From Burkholderiaceae bacterium (GTDB taxonomy: Bacteria; Pseudomonadota; Gammaproteobacteria; Burkholderiales; Burkholderiaceae_C): a stretch of 64,000 nt of DNA. Below are positions 52,838 to 64,000 of the stretch, in pieces (position 1 is the first letter of the stretch; every line of letters begins with the position of its first letter). A model generated the notes under the pieces. The model had not been told where the DNA came from, did no database searches, and was given only the letters and a program-made list of their open reading frames with translations. The DNA is taken from NCBI GenBank assembly GCA_017992055.1, contig JAGOPK010000002.1, positions 1 through 64,000 on the forward strand, written 5' to 3'. A program made the position numbers and the translations under genes.

Positions 52838-54043
52838 TCAGCGCGAGGCGGCGGCTGCGGGGGCCGGGGCCGGGGCCGAGGCCGCGGGCAGGGCCATGCG
52901 CTGCAGCGGCACGCCGGCGGCCACCGCGCCGGTGGCGGCGGCCAGCACCTGATCGCCGGCCACCAGGCCGGAGCGCACCTCGACCATCTCCAGCAGCTCG
53001 CCGCCGGCGGTTGGCACGCGGCCACGCTGGCCCAGCTGCAGCGGCCGGTGCTCGGCACGGCCGCCGGCATCGACGATGGCATAGGGCCGGGCCTGGTCGA
53101 TGCGCACCGCCGACAGCGGAATCGCCAGCACCTGCTGGCGCGCCAGCTCGATCCAGCCACGCGCAAACTGGCCATGGCGCAGCGCCGGATGGCCGCTCAC
53201 CGCCAGATAGGCCGGCACCGTGCGTGCGCCGCTGACCACCGCCGGGTTGATGCGCACCACCTTGGCGGGCAGCTCGGCCTCGCTGCCGTCCACACGCAGG
53301 CGGGCGCTGGCACCCACGCGCAGCTGCGGCGCGTCGTCGGGGGCAATGGCCGCTTCCAGCTCCAGCGACGACAGGTCGACGATTTCCAGCACCCGCGCGT
53401 CGATGGCCACGCGCTCGCCGGGCTGGGCCAGGCGCTGCGACACCAGGCCGCCGATCGGCGCGCTCAGCGTGGCATCGCCACGTGCCTTGCGCGCCACCTC
53501 GGCCGCGGCCTGGGCCGCCAGCAGATTGGCGCGGGCCGTGGCCTCGTTGGCGGCGGCGGTGTCCAGCGCGGTGGGCGAGATGAAGCCCTGGGCCACCAGG
53601 GCGCGGTTGTTGTTGAGCTGGCGCACGGCGATGTCCAGCTGGGCCTGGGCCGCGGCGGCCTGCTGCTCGGCCTGGCGCAGCCGCCAGTCGAACTCGGTGG
53701 TGTCGATCTGCGCCAGCAGCTGGCCGGCGCGCACCGCATCGCCTTCGCGCACGGCCACGCTCTTCAGCTCGCCGGCCACGCGGGCCTTGACCTGGGCGGT
53801 GTGGACGGCCTTCAGCGTGCCCGAGACCTCGATGCCACGCGCCAGCGTCTGCTGCTCGGCGCGGATCAGGTCCTGCGGCGACAGCAGCAGCGGCTTGGGC
53901 GCCGGGGCGGAAGCCGCGGCTGCGGCCGGGGTGGCCGCGGCCGGCGACGGCGCGCGCTGGCGCAGCGTCCAGGCCGCGGCCACGGCCACGGCAATCAGCA
54001 CGACGAGGATCAGCGGCAGGCGCCGGCGCAGGGCAGGAGGCAT
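52838..54043 (-). CDS. RND periplasmic adaptor (membrane fusion protein)
   Basis: The 401-residue protein has an N-terminal membrane anchor (LPLILVVLIAVAVAAAW), an Ala/Pro linker, a biotinyl-lipoyl-like region (AGELKSVAVREGDAVRAGQLLAQID), a helical hairpin (about 120-185) and beta-barrel/MP domains to the end. It links the RND pump to TolC. ATG 54043 follows the tetR stop by two bases. Confidence 0.94.
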   Translation of the reverse strand: MPPALRRRLPLILVVLIAVAVAAAWTLRQRAPSPAAATPAAAAASAPAPKPLLLSPQDLIRAEQQTLARGIEVSGTLKAVHTAQVKARVAGELKSVAVREGDAVRAGQLLAQIDTTEFDWRLRQAEQQAAAAQAQLDIAVRQLNNNRALVAQGFISPTALDTAAANEATARANLLAAQAAAEVARKARGDATLSAPIGGLVSQRLAQPGERVAIDARVLEIVDLSSLELEAAIAPDDAPQLRVGASARLRVDGSEAELPAKVVRINPAVVSGARTVPAYLAVSGHPALRHGQFARGWIELARQQVLAIPLSAVRIDQARPYAIVDAGGRAEHRPLQLGQRGRVPTAGGELLEMVEVRSGLVAGDQVLAAATGAVAAGVPLQRMALPAASAPAPAPAAAASR

Positions 54044-54045
54044 GG

Positions 54046-54693
54046 TCAGGCGGAAGGTTGGCGCAGGCCCTGCAGCATCAGGGCGATGTGGTGGTCGATG
54101 AAGGCATGGCCTTCGAGGTGCCAGTCGACCTGGCAGGCGCCCAGCGAATGCCGGTGCAGGCAGATCATGATCAGCGGCAGCACCAGCGAATGCACCGCAT
54201 GGTCGACATCGATGCTGCGGAATTCGCCGCTGTCCATGCCGCGGCGCAGCAGGCCGCCCAGCAGGGCATGGGCCGGCTCGACCACCTGGCTGAGGTAGAA
54301 CTGGGCGATGTCGGGGAAGTTGCGCACCTCGGTGATGACCAGCTTGAACACGCCGGCCGCCGGGCTGTCGTACATCTGCGACCACCACTGCGTGAGGATG
54401 CCGGTCATCAGCTCGGACACCGAGCCCTGGTGCTGGGCGGCGATCTCGGCACCCTGGGCGATGCGCGCCGACAGGTAGTGCGCGATCACCGCCTTCAGCA
54501 GCTCTTCCTTGCTGGGAAAGTACAGGTACAGCGTGCCCTTGCTGACGCCGGCACGCTGCGCCACCTCTTCGGCGCGCGTGGCGGCAAAGCCCTTCTCCAC
54601 GAACAGGGCCAGGGCGGCGTCCAGCAGCTCCTGCGGCCGCGCTTCCTTGCGGCGGCGGCGATGGACGGGTTCGTCGGAGGACACGGGTGGCAA
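54046..54693 (-). CDS. TetR-family repressor of the efflux operon
   Basis: The 215-residue regulator has an N-terminal HTH (TRAEEVAQRAGVSKGTLYLYFPSKEELLKAVI, about 38-70) and a C-terminal ligand domain (TetR_C family with LKAVIAHYLSARIAQG onward). It heads the efflux operon. A palindrome ACTGAC-TG-GTCAGT stands 13 bases before its start codon, a likely operator. Ligand unknown. Confidence 0.94.
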   Translation of the reverse strand: MPPVSSDEPVHRRRRKEARPQELLDAALALFVEKGFAATRAEEVAQRAGVSKGTLYLYFPSKEELLKAVIAHYLSARIAQGAEIAAQHQGSVSELMTGILTQWWSQMYDSPAAGVFKLVITEVRNFPDIAQFYLSQVVEPAHALLGGLLRRGMDSGEFRSIDVDHAVHSLVLPLIMICLHRHSLGACQVDWHLEGHAFIDHHIALMLQGLRQPSA

Positions 54694-54705
54694 GAATGCT
54701 TAATG

Positions 54706-54719
54706 ACTGACTGGTCAGT
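54706..54719. promoter_or_regulatory. Probable TetR operator
   Basis: ACTGAC-TG-GTCAGT is a perfect inverted repeat with 6-bp arms, 13 bases upstream of the tetR start. TGACTGACTGGTCAGT-like palindromes are known operators for AcrR/TtgR-type repressors; here the role is inferred from place. Confidence 0.7.
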
Positions 54720-54778
54720 AATGTAGCCTCAGGCCCTGATGCGGGTCAATCCGGGCCGCTGCCTAGAATGCCGCGGCC

Positions 54779-55423
54779 ATGAATGCCGTCATGACTGCTG
54801 TCACGCGCACCCCGCCCGATACCCAAGCGCTGCGCCGCCGTGCGCTGTTGGGCCTGCCCGCTGCGCTGGGCCTGCTGGCCGTGGCCGGCTGCGCCGGGCT
54901 GGGCGGCCCTTCCGTCATCACGCTGGGCGAGGCCGAGCTGGCCCGGCTGCTGTCGCGGGCCTTTCCGCAGCAGCGCCGGCTGCTGGAGACGGTGGACATG
55001 ACGCTGAGTCTGCCGCAGCTGACCCTGCTGCCCGAGCGCAACCGCCTGGTGGTGGACCTGACGGCGCAGGCGGTGGAGCGCTTTGGCGGCCGCAGCGGCC
55101 AGGGCCGCATGGTCTTCGACAGCGCGCTGCGCTATGAGCCGCGCGACGCCACGGTGCGCCTGACCCAGGTGCGCGTGCAGCAGCTGCAGTTCGAGCTGGG
55201 GCGGCGCGAGGCGGCGGCTCCGGCTGCAACGGCTGCAGCGGCCGCACCGTCGGGCTTCACCCAGCGCCTGGCCCAGACACTGGCCGAGCAATTGCTTCAG
55301 GAGCTGGTGATCTACCGCCTGACGCCCGAGCGCCTGGCCCAGCTCAAGTCCTGGGGCGTGGAGCCGGGCGCGGTGACGGTCACCTCGCGCGGCGTCGAGA
55401 TCACGCTGGCCAGGGCAGGCTGA
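54779..55423 (+). CDS. DUF1439 lipoprotein
   Basis: The 214-residue protein has an Arg-rich N-terminus (RRRALLGL) and lipobox VAGC near residue 40. The mature part ([49 protein letters not shown]) fits DUF1439/YceB, a tubular lipid-binding fold. Divergent from tetR. A role in envelope lipid handling is inferred from the family. Confidence 0.88.
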   Translation: MNAVMTAVTRTPPDTQALRRRALLGLPAALGLLAVAGCAGLGGPSVITLGEAELARLLSRAFPQQRRLLETVDMTLSLPQLTLLPERNRLVVDLTAQAVERFGGRSGQGRMVFDSALRYEPRDATVRLTQVRVQQLQFELGRREAAAPAATAAAAAPSGFTQRLAQTLAEQLLQELVIYRLTPERLAQLKSWGVEPGAVTVTSRGVEITLARAG

Positions 55424-55484
55424 GGCCGGTCACGGGCCGCGGCTAACATCGCCGGCTTTGCCCGGCCGGGCTGGAGAAACCTCA

Positions 55485-56312
55485 GTGGATTGGATGCTGT
55501 TGCTGAAGGGCGCCGTGATGGGCGTGGTCGAGGGGCTGACCGAGTTCCTGCCGATCTCGTCCACCGGTCACCTGATCCTGGCCGGCGCCCTGCTGGGCAT
55601 GGACGACGAGCGGGCCAAGGTGTTCGACATCGCCATCCAGACCGGCGCCATCCTGGCGGTGATCATCGTCTACTGGCAGCGGCTGCGCGAGGCCGTGGCC
55701 GGCATCGCCAGCAGCCCGGCGCAGCGGCGCTTCGTGCTGAACGTGCTGATCGGCTTCGTGCCGGCGGTGCTGCTGGGCCTGCTGTTCGGCAAGGCCATCA
55801 AGGCCCATCTGTTCACGCCGGTGGTGGTGGGCACGACCTTCATCCTCGGCGCCTTCGTCATCCTGTGGGCCGAGCGCCGGCCGGCCAGCGCGGTGCGCAT
55901 CCAGACGGTGGACGACATGGCGCCGCTGGATGCGCTGAAGGTGGGCCTGGTGCAGTGCTTCGCGATGATCCCGGGCACCAGCCGCTCGGGCGCCACCATC
56001 ATCGGCGGCATGCTGCTGGGCCTGTCGCGCAAGGCGGCCACCGACTTCAGCTTCTTCCTGGCCATTCCCACGCTGATCGGCGCCGGCGCCTACAGCCTCT
56101 ACAAGGAGCGCCATGTGCTGCAGGCCGCCGATGCGCCGCTGTTCGCGGTGGGCCTGCTGTTCGCGTTCATCAGCGCCTATGCCTGCGTGCGCTGGCTGCT
56201 GCGCTACATCGCCAGCCACAGCTTCGTGCCGTTTGCCTGGTACCGCATCGTGTTCGGCCTGATCGTGCTGGGCACGGCCTACTTCGGCGTGATTGATTGG
56301 GGCGGTCACTGA
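55485..56312 (+). CDS. uppP: Undecaprenyl-diphosphatase UppP (BacA)
   Basis: The 275-residue integral membrane enzyme recycles undecaprenyl diphosphate for peptidoglycan and LPS synthesis and confers bacitracin resistance. Family motifs are [15 protein letters not shown] (about 17-31) and [10 protein letters not shown] (about 162-171). About eight TM segments are visible. GTG 55485 is preferred because GGAG lies nine bases upstream; ATG 55494 is an alternative. Confidence 0.96.
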   Translation: MDWMLLLKGAVMGVVEGLTEFLPISSTGHLILAGALLGMDDERAKVFDIAIQTGAILAVIIVYWQRLREAVAGIASSPAQRRFVLNVLIGFVPAVLLGLLFGKAIKAHLFTPVVVGTTFILGAFVILWAERRPASAVRIQTVDDMAPLDALKVGLVQCFAMIPGTSRSGATIIGGMLLGLSRKAATDFSFFLAIPTLIGAGAYSLYKERHVLQAADAPLFAVGLLFAFISAYACVRWLLRYIASHSFVPFAWYRIVFGLIVLGTAYFGVIDWGGH

Positions 56313-56404
56313 GGCACCCGGTGCCGGGGTACCGGCCCCACCCGCCGAGCGGGTCGCTCGGCCCGCTTGGGGCGGCCCGGCGCTGGGCCGAGCCGGCTTC
56401 GGCG

Positions 56405-57124
56405 TCAGTCCTGACGTCGGAACATCAGGTCCCAGACGCCGTGACCCAGGCGCAGGCCGCGGGCCTCGAACTTGGTCAGCGGTCGCAGCTCGGGCTTGGG
56501 CGCAAAGCCCTCGGCGGTGTTCTGCAGCGCCGCACAGTCGCCCAGCACCTGCAGCATCTGCTGGGCATAGGGCTCCCAGTCGGTGGCGCAGTGCAGCCAG
56601 CCGCCAGGCGCCAGCCGGCTGGCCAGCAGCTCGACGAAGGGCGGCTGGATCAGGCGGCGCTTGTGGTGGCGCTTCTTGTGCCAGGGATCGGGAAAGTAGA
56701 TGTGCAAGCCGGCCAGCGAGGCCGGCGCGACCATCTCGCGCAGCACCTGCACGGCATCGTGCTGCACGATGCGCAGATTGCCCAGGCCGCGCTCACCGAT
56801 CTCGCGCAGCAGCGCACCGACACCGGGCTCGTGCACCTCGATGCCGACGAAGTCCAGATCGGGCCGGGCCGCGGCGATCTGCGCCGTGGCCTGGCCCATG
56901 CCGAAGCCGATCTCCACCACCAGCGGGGCCTGGCGGCCGAAGATGGTTGGCGCATCCAGCGGCGCCGGCTGGAACGGCAGCACGAAGCGCGGCCCCAGCT
57001 CGCGCAGTGCGCGCACCTGGCCGCTGCCCATGCGGCCGGCACGCAGCACAAAGCTGCGCACCGGGCGGTGCTTGGTTGCGGGATCGTCGTCCGGCGACGC
57101 AGGGGATTCGGGCAGGCTGTCCAT
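56405..57124 (-). CDS. trmB: tRNA (guanine-N7-)-methyltransferase TrmB
   Basis: The 239-residue SAM enzyme methylates G46 of tRNAs. SAM motif [44 protein letters not shown] and [11 protein letters not shown] are all present. ATG 57124 is used; no Shine-Dalgarno is seen, and two terminator hairpins end only about 13 bases upstream, so expression may depend on readthrough from tRNA-Gly or a leaderless start. Confidence 0.94.
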   Translation of the reverse strand: MDSLPESPASPDDDPATKHRPVRSFVLRAGRMGSGQVRALRELGPRFVLPFQPAPLDAPTIFGRQAPLVVEIGFGMGQATAQIAAARPDLDFVGIEVHEPGVGALLREIGERGLGNLRIVQHDAVQVLREMVAPASLAGLHIYFPDPWHKKRHHKRRLIQPPFVELLASRLAPGGWLHCATDWEPYAQQMLQVLGDCAALQNTAEGFAPKPELRPLTKFEARGLRLGHGVWDLMFRRQD

Positions 57125-57136
57125 CAAGCGAAATGG

Positions 57137-57159
57137 AAAAAGGCCCCGGCGGGGCCCTT
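57137..57159 (-). terminator. Second of two tandem terminators
   Basis: On the minus strand the stem AAGGGCCCCG/CGGGGCC is followed by TTTTT. It lies between tRNA-Gly and trmB, 23 bases beyond a near-identical hairpin. Confidence 0.75.
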
Positions 57160-57166
57160 GAACTGC

Positions 57167-57190
57167 AAAAAAGGCCCCGGTGGGGCCTTT
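57167..57190 (-). terminator. Rho-independent terminator of tRNA-Gly
   Basis: On the minus strand AAAGGCCCC-ACC-GGGGCCTTTTTT forms a perfect stem with a T tract, 14 bases past the tRNA-Gly 3' end. Confidence 0.85.
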
Positions 57191-57203
57191 GAGCGCTGAG
57201 CTG

Positions 57204-57277
57204 TGGAGCGGGTGATGGGAATCGAACCCACGTATGAAGCTTGGGAAGCTGCCGTTCTACCATTGAACTACACCCGC
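57204..57277 (-). tRNA. tRNA-Gly (CCC)
   Basis: On the minus strand the acceptor stem GCGGGTG (57277-57271) pairs with CACCCGC, and TCCA is encoded at the 3' end. The anticodon loop TTCCCAA gives anticodon CCC. The anticodon stem has one mismatch (C-T). The T-arm GTGGGTTCGATTCCCAT is normal. The gene reads GGG codons. Confidence 0.95.
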
Positions 57278-57360
57278 GGCGGGCGCGATTCTAGCGTGGG
57301 CCTGCGTAGTTCCCTGCGTAGCCGCGCTTCCTGCCCTGGTGCATGATGCGCCGCAACATC

Positions 57361-58266
57361 ATGAGTGATCCGATCCAACTGCTGTACATGGGCACCGAGG
57401 TGCCCGACCTGTCTACGTCCTCGTTTGGCCCGTTCGTGGTGCACGCGGTGGCCGACCGCGACGAGCTGGCCCAGGCACTGGACCTGCAGCGCTACGACGC
57501 CACGCTGCTGTGCCTGGGCGATGCGCGGGAGGTGGCCCAGCTGCCGGCCTGGCCGCAGCTGCCGCGGGTGGTGCTGGATTCGGCCCTGCTGGTGGTGGCC
57601 CCCGAGCCCGAGGCCGCCGAGGTGCTGCGCCTGCTGCGCCTGGGCGTGCAGGAGGTGCTGCCACGCCGCGAGGCCACGCCCGATGCGCTGGCCCGCTGCA
57701 TCCGCGCCGCGGTGGAGCGCCAGCGCCTGGCGGTGGCCGCGCGCAAGGCCTATGCCACCGACCTGGCCACCGGCCTGCCCAACCATGGCCAGCTGATGGA
57801 GCACATGACCCATCTGCTGGCGCTGCGCGAGCGCGAGCCGGCGGCGATGGCCTTGCTGGTGCTGCGCATCGACGGCCTGGCCGCCACCGAATCGCGCCTG
57901 GGTGCCGAATCGGCCAATGTGCTGCGCCGCAAGGTGGCGGTGCGGCTGCGCGCCGGCCTGCGTGCCAGCGACGTGGTGGCCTCGGTGGGCCTGGACACTT
58001 TTGCCGTGCTGCTGGCCTGGATGGATGCGCCGGCCGATGCCGCACGCGTGGCCACCAAGCTGGCCCAGGCGCTGCAGCGGCCGTTCTCGGTGGCCGGCCA
58101 GGACGTGGCCGTGGCCGCCAGCGTGGGCCTGGCCCAGTACCCCGAGCATGGCAAGGCCGCCGAGCAGCTGCTGGGCCGGGCCCTGGCCCAGGCCGGTGAA
58201 TCGCCGGCCGTGGGCCGTGCCGGGCTCAGCGCACGCGGCGGCGCGGCCGCGGCCAACGACGAATGA
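57361..58266 (+). CDS. Degenerate GGDEF-domain protein
   Basis: The 301-residue protein (ATG 57343 would add six residues) has a receiver-like N-terminal part (about 1-120) without the usual phospho-acceptor Asp pattern, and a C-terminal GGDEF fold (LATGLPNHGQLMEHM, VLRIDGLAATESRLG, ASVGLAQYPEHG). The active loop reads SVGLDTF instead of GGDEF, so it is almost surely inactive as a cyclase and may act as a GTP/c-di-GMP sensor or scaffold. Confidence 0.82.
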   Translation: MSDPIQLLYMGTEVPDLSTSSFGPFVVHAVADRDELAQALDLQRYDATLLCLGDAREVAQLPAWPQLPRVVLDSALLVVAPEPEAAEVLRLLRLGVQEVLPRREATPDALARCIRAAVERQRLAVAARKAYATDLATGLPNHGQLMEHMTHLLALREREPAAMALLVLRIDGLAATESRLGAESANVLRRKVAVRLRAGLRASDVVASVGLDTFAVLLAWMDAPADAARVATKLAQALQRPFSVAGQDVAVAASVGLAQYPEHGKAAEQLLGRALAQAGESPAVGRAGLSARGGAAAANDE

Positions 58267-58277
58267 TCAGCGGCTGA

Positions 58278-59774
58278 TCACTTCAGCACGTCGCCCAGGC
58301 ACAGGTACTTGATCTCGACGTAGTCGTCCATGCCCTGGTGCGCGCCTTCGCGGCCCAGGCCCGACTGCTTGACGCCGCCGAACGGCACCTCGGCGGTGCT
58401 GATCAGGCCGGTGTTGATGCCGACCATGCCGTACTCCAGCGCCTCGCCGACGCGGAATACGCGGCCGATGTCGCGGCTGTAGAAATAGCTGGCCAGGCCG
58501 AACTCGGTGGCATTGGCCAGCTCGATGGCCTGCTCCTCGGTGTCGAAGCGGAACACCGGCGCCACCGGGCCGAAGGTCTCCTCGCGCGAGCACAGCATGT
58601 CGGGCGTCACATCGGCCAGCACCGTGGGCGTGTAGAAGCGCTCGCCGCCCAGGCCGGCGGCGCGCTGGCCACCCACCACCACGCGTGCGCCCTTGGCCAG
58701 CGCATCGGCCACATGGTCCTCGACCTTGGCCACCGCCGCATCGTCGATCAGCGGGCCCTGCTGCACGCCCTTGTCGAAGCCGTTGCCCACCGTGATGCCG
58801 CCGGCCTTGGCCGCCAGCTTGGCGACAAAGGCCTCGTAGACACCGGACTGAACATAGAAGCGGTTGGCGCAGACGCAGGTCTGGCCGGCATTGCGGTACT
58901 TGCTGACCATTGCGCCTTCAACGGCGCTGTCGATGTCGGCATCGTCGAAGACGATGAAGGGCGCATTGCCGCCCAGCTCCAGGCTCAGCTTCTTGATCGT
59001 CGGTGCGCATTGCGCCGACAGGATGCGGCCGACCTCGGTGGAGCCGGTGAACGACAGGTGGCGCACCACCGGGCTGGAGCACAGCACCTTGCCGACCTCG
59101 ATGGAATTGGCGCCGTCGGCGGTGACGATGTTCAGCACGCCGGCCGGCATGCCGGCGCGCTGGGCCAGCTCGGCGCAGGCCAGGGCCGACAGCGGCGTCT
59201 GCTCGGCCGGCTTGATGACCACGGTGCAGCCGGCGGCCAGGGCCGGCGCCACCTTGCGCGTGATCATCGCGATCGGGAAGTTCCAGGGCGTGATCGCCGC
59301 GCACACGCCGATCGGCTGCTTGATGACCAGGTAGCGCTTGTTGTTGTCGGTGGTCGGGATGGTCTCGCCGTAGATGCGCTTGGCCTCCTCGGCAAACCAC
59401 TCCAGGAAGCTGGCGCCGTAGACCACCTCGCCACGCGCCTCGGCCAGCGGCTTGCCCTGCTCTGCGGTCATGATGCGGGCCAGGTCGTCGGCATGCTGGT
59501 GCAGCAGCGCGAACCACTTCATCAGGATGGACGCACGCTCCTTGGCCGTCTTGGCGCGCCAGGCCGGCCAGGCCTTGTCGGCGGCGACGATGGCGTCATG
59601 GCATTCCACCGGCCCCAGGTTGGCCACGTCGGCCAGCTTCAGGCCGGTGGCCGGGTCGATGACATCGAAGCGGGCGGCGCTGTTGCCGGCGCTCCACTCG
59701 CCGGCCACCAGGGCGTCGGTCTTCAGCAGCGTCGCGTCGTTCAGCAACGCCAGCGGCGAGGTCTTCATGTCCAT
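58278..59774 (-). CDS. gabD: Succinate-semialdehyde dehydrogenase
   Basis: The 498-residue aldehyde dehydrogenase oxidises succinate semialdehyde to succinate with NAD(P)+. Catalytic Cys lies in AGQTCVCANRFYVQ (about 303) and general base Glu in LELGGNAPF (about 270). PWNFPIAMITRK, the Rossmann part, and the length match GabD. In this locus it could also serve glutarate semialdehyde, feeding the adjacent glutarate cluster; substrate choice is inference. Confidence 0.93.
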   Translation of the reverse strand: MDMKTSPLALLNDATLLKTDALVAGEWSAGNSAARFDVIDPATGLKLADVANLGPVECHDAIVAADKAWPAWRAKTAKERASILMKWFALLHQHADDLARIMTAEQGKPLAEARGEVVYGASFLEWFAEEAKRIYGETIPTTDNNKRYLVIKQPIGVCAAITPWNFPIAMITRKVAPALAAGCTVVIKPAEQTPLSALACAELAQRAGMPAGVLNIVTADGANSIEVGKVLCSSPVVRHLSFTGSTEVGRILSAQCAPTIKKLSLELGGNAPFIVFDDADIDSAVEGAMVSKYRNAGQTCVCANRFYVQSGVYEAFVAKLAAKAGGITVGNGFDKGVQQGPLIDDAAVAKVEDHVADALAKGARVVVGGQRAAGLGGERFYTPTVLADVTPDMLCSREETFGPVAPVFRFDTEEQAIELANATEFGLASYFYSRDIGRVFRVGEALEYGMVGINTGLISTAEVPFGGVKQSGLGREGAHQGMDDYVEIKYLCLGDVLK

Positions 59775-59810
59775 GGTCGCATCCTCGGGGTGTGTTGGGG
59801 CCGCAGCGTA

Positions 59811-60992
59811 TCAGCGTGCCGGCCAGCCCTTGCCGGCGGCCAGGGCCGCGCGGATCGCGTCGCCATGCTCGTCCAGCCCCGGCGGCGCCAGCTCGGCCAC
59901 CGGCCGCTCGCCGTCAAAGCGCATCGGCGTGGCCACGCTGGGGATGCCGTGGTGCTGGATCTGCATGCCGCGGTGCTGCACCTGCGGATGCTGGAACACC
60001 TCGGGCAGCTCCAGGATGGGCGCGCAGGGCACGGCATTGGGCTCCAGCAGCGCGGTCCATTCGGCGGTGGTGCGCGTCAGCATCCACTCGGCCAGCTGCG
60101 GGATCAGGATCTCGCGCTGGCCTATGCGCCCGGCATTGGTGGCAAAGCGCGCGTCGGCCGCCACCTCGGGATGGCCGCAGAGCTGGCAGAAGCGGGCGAA
60201 CTGGCCGTCGTTGCCCACGGCCAGCACGATGTGGCCGTCCTTGGTGGCAAGCACCTGGTAGGGCACGACATTCAGGTGGGCATTGCCCATGCGCTTGGGA
60301 CGCAGGCCGCCGATCAGGTGGTTGCTGGCCTGGTTGGCCAGCATGGCCACCTGCGTGTCGAGCAGGGCGGCATCGATGTGGCGGCCTTTGCCGGTGCGGC
60401 CGCGCTCGATCACCGCTGCCAGCACGGCCGTGGTGGCATACACCCCGGTGAACAGGTCGGCCACGGCCACGCCCACCTTCTGCGGCTGGCTGCCGGGCGT
60501 GCCGTCCTTCTCGCCGGTCACGCTCATCAGGCCGCCAGTGGCCTGGATCGCGAAGTCGTAGCCGGCGGCCGGCGCATACGGCCCGGTCTGGCCATAACCG
60601 GTGACCGAGCAGTAGATCAGGCCGGGGTTGGCGGCCGACAGGCTGGCGTAGTCCAGGCCGTACTTCTTCAGCTGGCCAACCTTGTAGTTCTCCAGCACCA
60701 CGTCGGCCTCGGCGGCCAGCTGGCGCACCAGGGCCGCGCCCTCGGGCGTGGCGATGTCGATGGCGATCGAGCGCTTGCCGCGGTTGGCGCTCAAGTAATA
60801 GGCCGAGGTCTTGGTGGCCGGGTCTCCCCACCAGGGCGGGCCCCAGCCGCGCGTGTCGTCGCCGGCGCCGGGCCGCTCGACCTTGATCACGTCGGCGCCA
60901 TAGTCGGCCAGCAGCTGGCCGCACCAGGGCCCGGCCAGCACGCGCGAGAGGTCCAGGACCTTCAGGCCCTGCAGCAGCTGCGGCCCGCTCAT
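59811..60992 (-). CDS. CaiB/BaiF CoA-transferase (probably glutarate-specific)
   Basis: The 393-residue family III CoA-transferase has [27 protein letters not shown], the [20 protein letters not shown] loop and the catalytic Asp region near 169. It starts overlapping the gcdH stop (ATGA). In Pseudomonas-type gcdHG clusters this enzyme activates glutarate to glutaryl-CoA, the substrate of GcdH; the same role is likely here. Confidence 0.92.
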   Translation of the reverse strand: MSGPQLLQGLKVLDLSRVLAGPWCGQLLADYGADVIKVERPGAGDDTRGWGPPWWGDPATKTSAYYLSANRGKRSIAIDIATPEGAALVRQLAAEADVVLENYKVGQLKKYGLDYASLSAANPGLIYCSVTGYGQTGPYAPAAGYDFAIQATGGLMSVTGEKDGTPGSQPQKVGVAVADLFTGVYATTAVLAAVIERGRTGKGRHIDAALLDTQVAMLANQASNHLIGGLRPKRMGNAHLNVVPYQVLATKDGHIVLAVGNDGQFARFCQLCGHPEVAADARFATNAGRIGQREILIPQLAEWMLTRTTAEWTALLEPNAVPCAPILELPEVFQHPQVQHRGMQIQHHGIPSVATPMRFDGERPVAELAPPGLDEHGDAIRAALAAGKGWPAR

Positions 60993-62176
60993 TGGAAAGC
61001 CTGGATGCCGGTGATGGCGCGGCCCAGGATCAGCGCATGGATGTCGTGCGTGCCCTCGTAGGTGTTGACCACCTCCAGGTTCACCAGGTGGCGGGCCACG
61101 CCGAACTCGTCGCTGATGCCGTTGCCGCCCATCATGTCCCGGGCCAGGCGGGCGATGTCCAGCGCCTTGCCGCAGCTGTTGCGCTTCATGATGCTGGTGA
61201 TTTCCACCGCGGCGGTGCCGGCGTCCTTCATGCGGCCCAGCTGCAGGCAGCCTTGCAGGCCCAGGCTGATGTCGGTCAGCATGTCGGCCAGCTTCTTCTG
61301 GATCAGCTGGTTGGCGGCCAGCGGGCGGCCGAACTGCTGGCGGTCCAGCACGTACTGGCGGGCGCGGTGGAAGCAGTCTTCGGCGGCGCCCAGCGCGCCC
61401 CAGGCGATGCCGTAGCGGGCGCTGTTCAGGCAGGTGAACGGGCCCTTCAGGCCGCGCACCTCGGGGAAGGCGTTCTCCTCGGGGCAGAACACCTCGTCGA
61501 GCACGATCTCGCCGGTGATGGACGCACGCAGGCCCACCTTGCCGTGGATGGCCGGGGCGGACAGGCCCTTCCAGCCCTTCTCGAGCACGAAGCCGCGGAT
61601 CTGCCCGCCTTCGTCCTTGGCCCAGACCACGAACACATCGGCGATCGGGCTGTTGGTGATCCACATCTTGGCGCCGCTGATCAGATAGCCGCCATCCACC
61701 TTCTTGGCCCGCGTGACCATGCTGCCGGGGTCGGAGCCGTGATTCGGCTCGGTCAGGCCGAAGCAGCCCACCCATTCACCGCTGGCCAGCTTGGGCAGGT
61801 ACTTGCGCTTGGTGGCCTCGTTGCCGAACTCGTTGATCGGCACCATCACCAGCGAGGACTGCACGCTCATCATCGAGCGGTAGCCCGAATCCACGCGCTC
61901 GACCTCGCGCGCGATCAGGCCGTAGCAAACGTAGTTCAGGCCGGCGCCGCCGTACTGCTCGGGGATGGTGGCGCCCAGCAGGCCCAGCTCGCCCATCTCG
62001 TTGAAGATGCTGCGGTCGGTGCTCTCGTGGCGGAAGGCCTCGGTGGCGCGCGGCAGCAGGCGCTCCTGGCAGTAGACGCGGGCAGCGTCGCGCACGGCGC
62101 GCTCGTCGTCGCTGAGCTGGCTGTCCAGGTGCAGCGGATCGTCCCAGCGGAACTTGGGGGCGGCGGTGGCGGCCAT
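60989..62176 (-). CDS. gcdH: Glutaryl-CoA dehydrogenase
   Basis: The 395-residue acyl-CoA dehydrogenase oxidises and decarboxylates glutaryl-CoA to crotonyl-CoA in lysine and tryptophan degradation. FAD-binding [17 protein letters not shown] and [16 protein letters not shown] are present, as is the catalytic Glu in [22 protein letters not shown] 62176 with GGAG five bases upstream is the clear start. Divergent from the LysR gene. Confidence 0.95.
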   Translation of the reverse strand: MAATAAPKFRWDDPLHLDSQLSDDERAVRDAARVYCQERLLPRATEAFRHESTDRSIFNEMGELGLLGATIPEQYGGAGLNYVCYGLIAREVERVDSGYRSMMSVQSSLVMVPINEFGNEATKRKYLPKLASGEWVGCFGLTEPNHGSDPGSMVTRAKKVDGGYLISGAKMWITNSPIADVFVVWAKDEGGQIRGFVLEKGWKGLSAPAIHGKVGLRASITGEIVLDEVFCPEENAFPEVRGLKGPFTCLNSARYGIAWGALGAAEDCFHRARQYVLDRQQFGRPLAANQLIQKKLADMLTDISLGLQGCLQLGRMKDAGTAAVEITSIMKRNSCGKALDIARLARDMMGGNGISDEFGVARHLVNLEVVNTYEGTHDIHALILGRAITGIQAFQ

Positions 62177-62221
62177 GGTGTCTCCAGATGAATGAACAGG
62201 CTGCGTGGATTCTGGCGGCGC

Positions 62222-62260
62222 GATGCATAGCTGTCTAATATTGATCAACGATAGATGCAT
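62222..62260. promoter_or_regulatory. Candidate LysR operator between gcdH and the regulator
   Basis: GATGCAT occurs at 62222-62228 and again at 62254-62260, and TTGATCAA (62241-62248) is a palindrome between them. The position, in the 99-base divergent gap, fits a LysR-type site, but the T-N11-A core is not certain. Confidence 0.35.
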
Positions 62261-62275
62261 TCGTCAGGCGTATCC

Positions 62276-64000
<1,725 letters not shown>

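Noticed and set aside
49520-54298. Very long plus-strand open frame opposite the RND operon
   Set aside because: It is antisense to pcm, the RND pump and its adaptor. Its sequence is His/Gln/Arg/Gly-rich, as expected from reading high-GC genes in a complementary frame, and it has no domain or start signal.

Overview
The window looks like part of a high-GC betaproteobacterial chromosome of order Burkholderiales, probably near the Rubrivivax/Leptothrix/Comamonadaceae side. I infer this from gene content and protein style: phaR, rimO, an E. coli-type argG, a gcdH/CoA-transferase/LysR cluster and very GC-rich codon use. No 16S rRNA gene is present, so the genus cannot be fixed.

Region 1 (about 99-22619) is an integrated mobile element. 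An intact tRNA-Val(GAC) gene stands at its left end, a tyrosine recombinase gene follows, and a 47-bp copy of the 3' half of the same tRNA closes it at 22573-22619. Two further short direct repeats near both ends look like integrase arm sites. The right part carries a plasmid-type RepA, an excisionase-like HTH gene translationally coupled to it, three GCGTTCATGCA-type iterons and a perfect DnaA box, which together look like a replication origin. No relaxase, coupling protein or type IV secretion genes are visible.

The cargo is mostly anti-phage defence. A minus-strand block of about 10.7 kb runs from an XRE regulator (12810) down to a small Cys-motif protein (2063). It holds an RHH protein, a C5 DNA methyltransferase, an McrB-like AAA+ GTPase, a DUF2357/PD-(D/E)XK nuclease and a Vsr nuclease (together a LlaJI-like restriction system), then a SLATT two-TM effector and a CD-NTase (a CBASS-like pair), then an exported protein and two PD-(D/E)XK-like proteins of unknown role. 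On the plus strand lie a lipoprotein and a tiny gene, a winged-helix Replic_Relax-like protein and a Gabija pair (GajA/GajB). Two non-coding stretches (14.27-14.70 kb and 20.42-20.58 kb) are packed with stem-loops and are the least explained DNA here.

Region 2 (22620-64000) is ordinary chromosome. It includes a lipoprotein, phaR, rimO-metC, a FHA-GGDEF protein, a VWA membrane protein, a BTAD/TPR regulator divergent from an OsmC protein, argG, an ada/alkA-ogt-EamA repair operon, a chemoreceptor with a Cache protein, a LytS/LytTR two-component pair, phosphomannomutase and waaA, a DUF1501/DUF1800 pair, tolC-rhodanese-pcm, an RND efflux operon with its TetR repressor, a DUF1439 lipoprotein, uppP, trmB, tRNA-Gly(CCC), a degenerate GGDEF protein, gabD, a glutarate catabolism cluster (gcdH, CoA-transferase, LysR) and the 5' part of alaS, cut by the window end.
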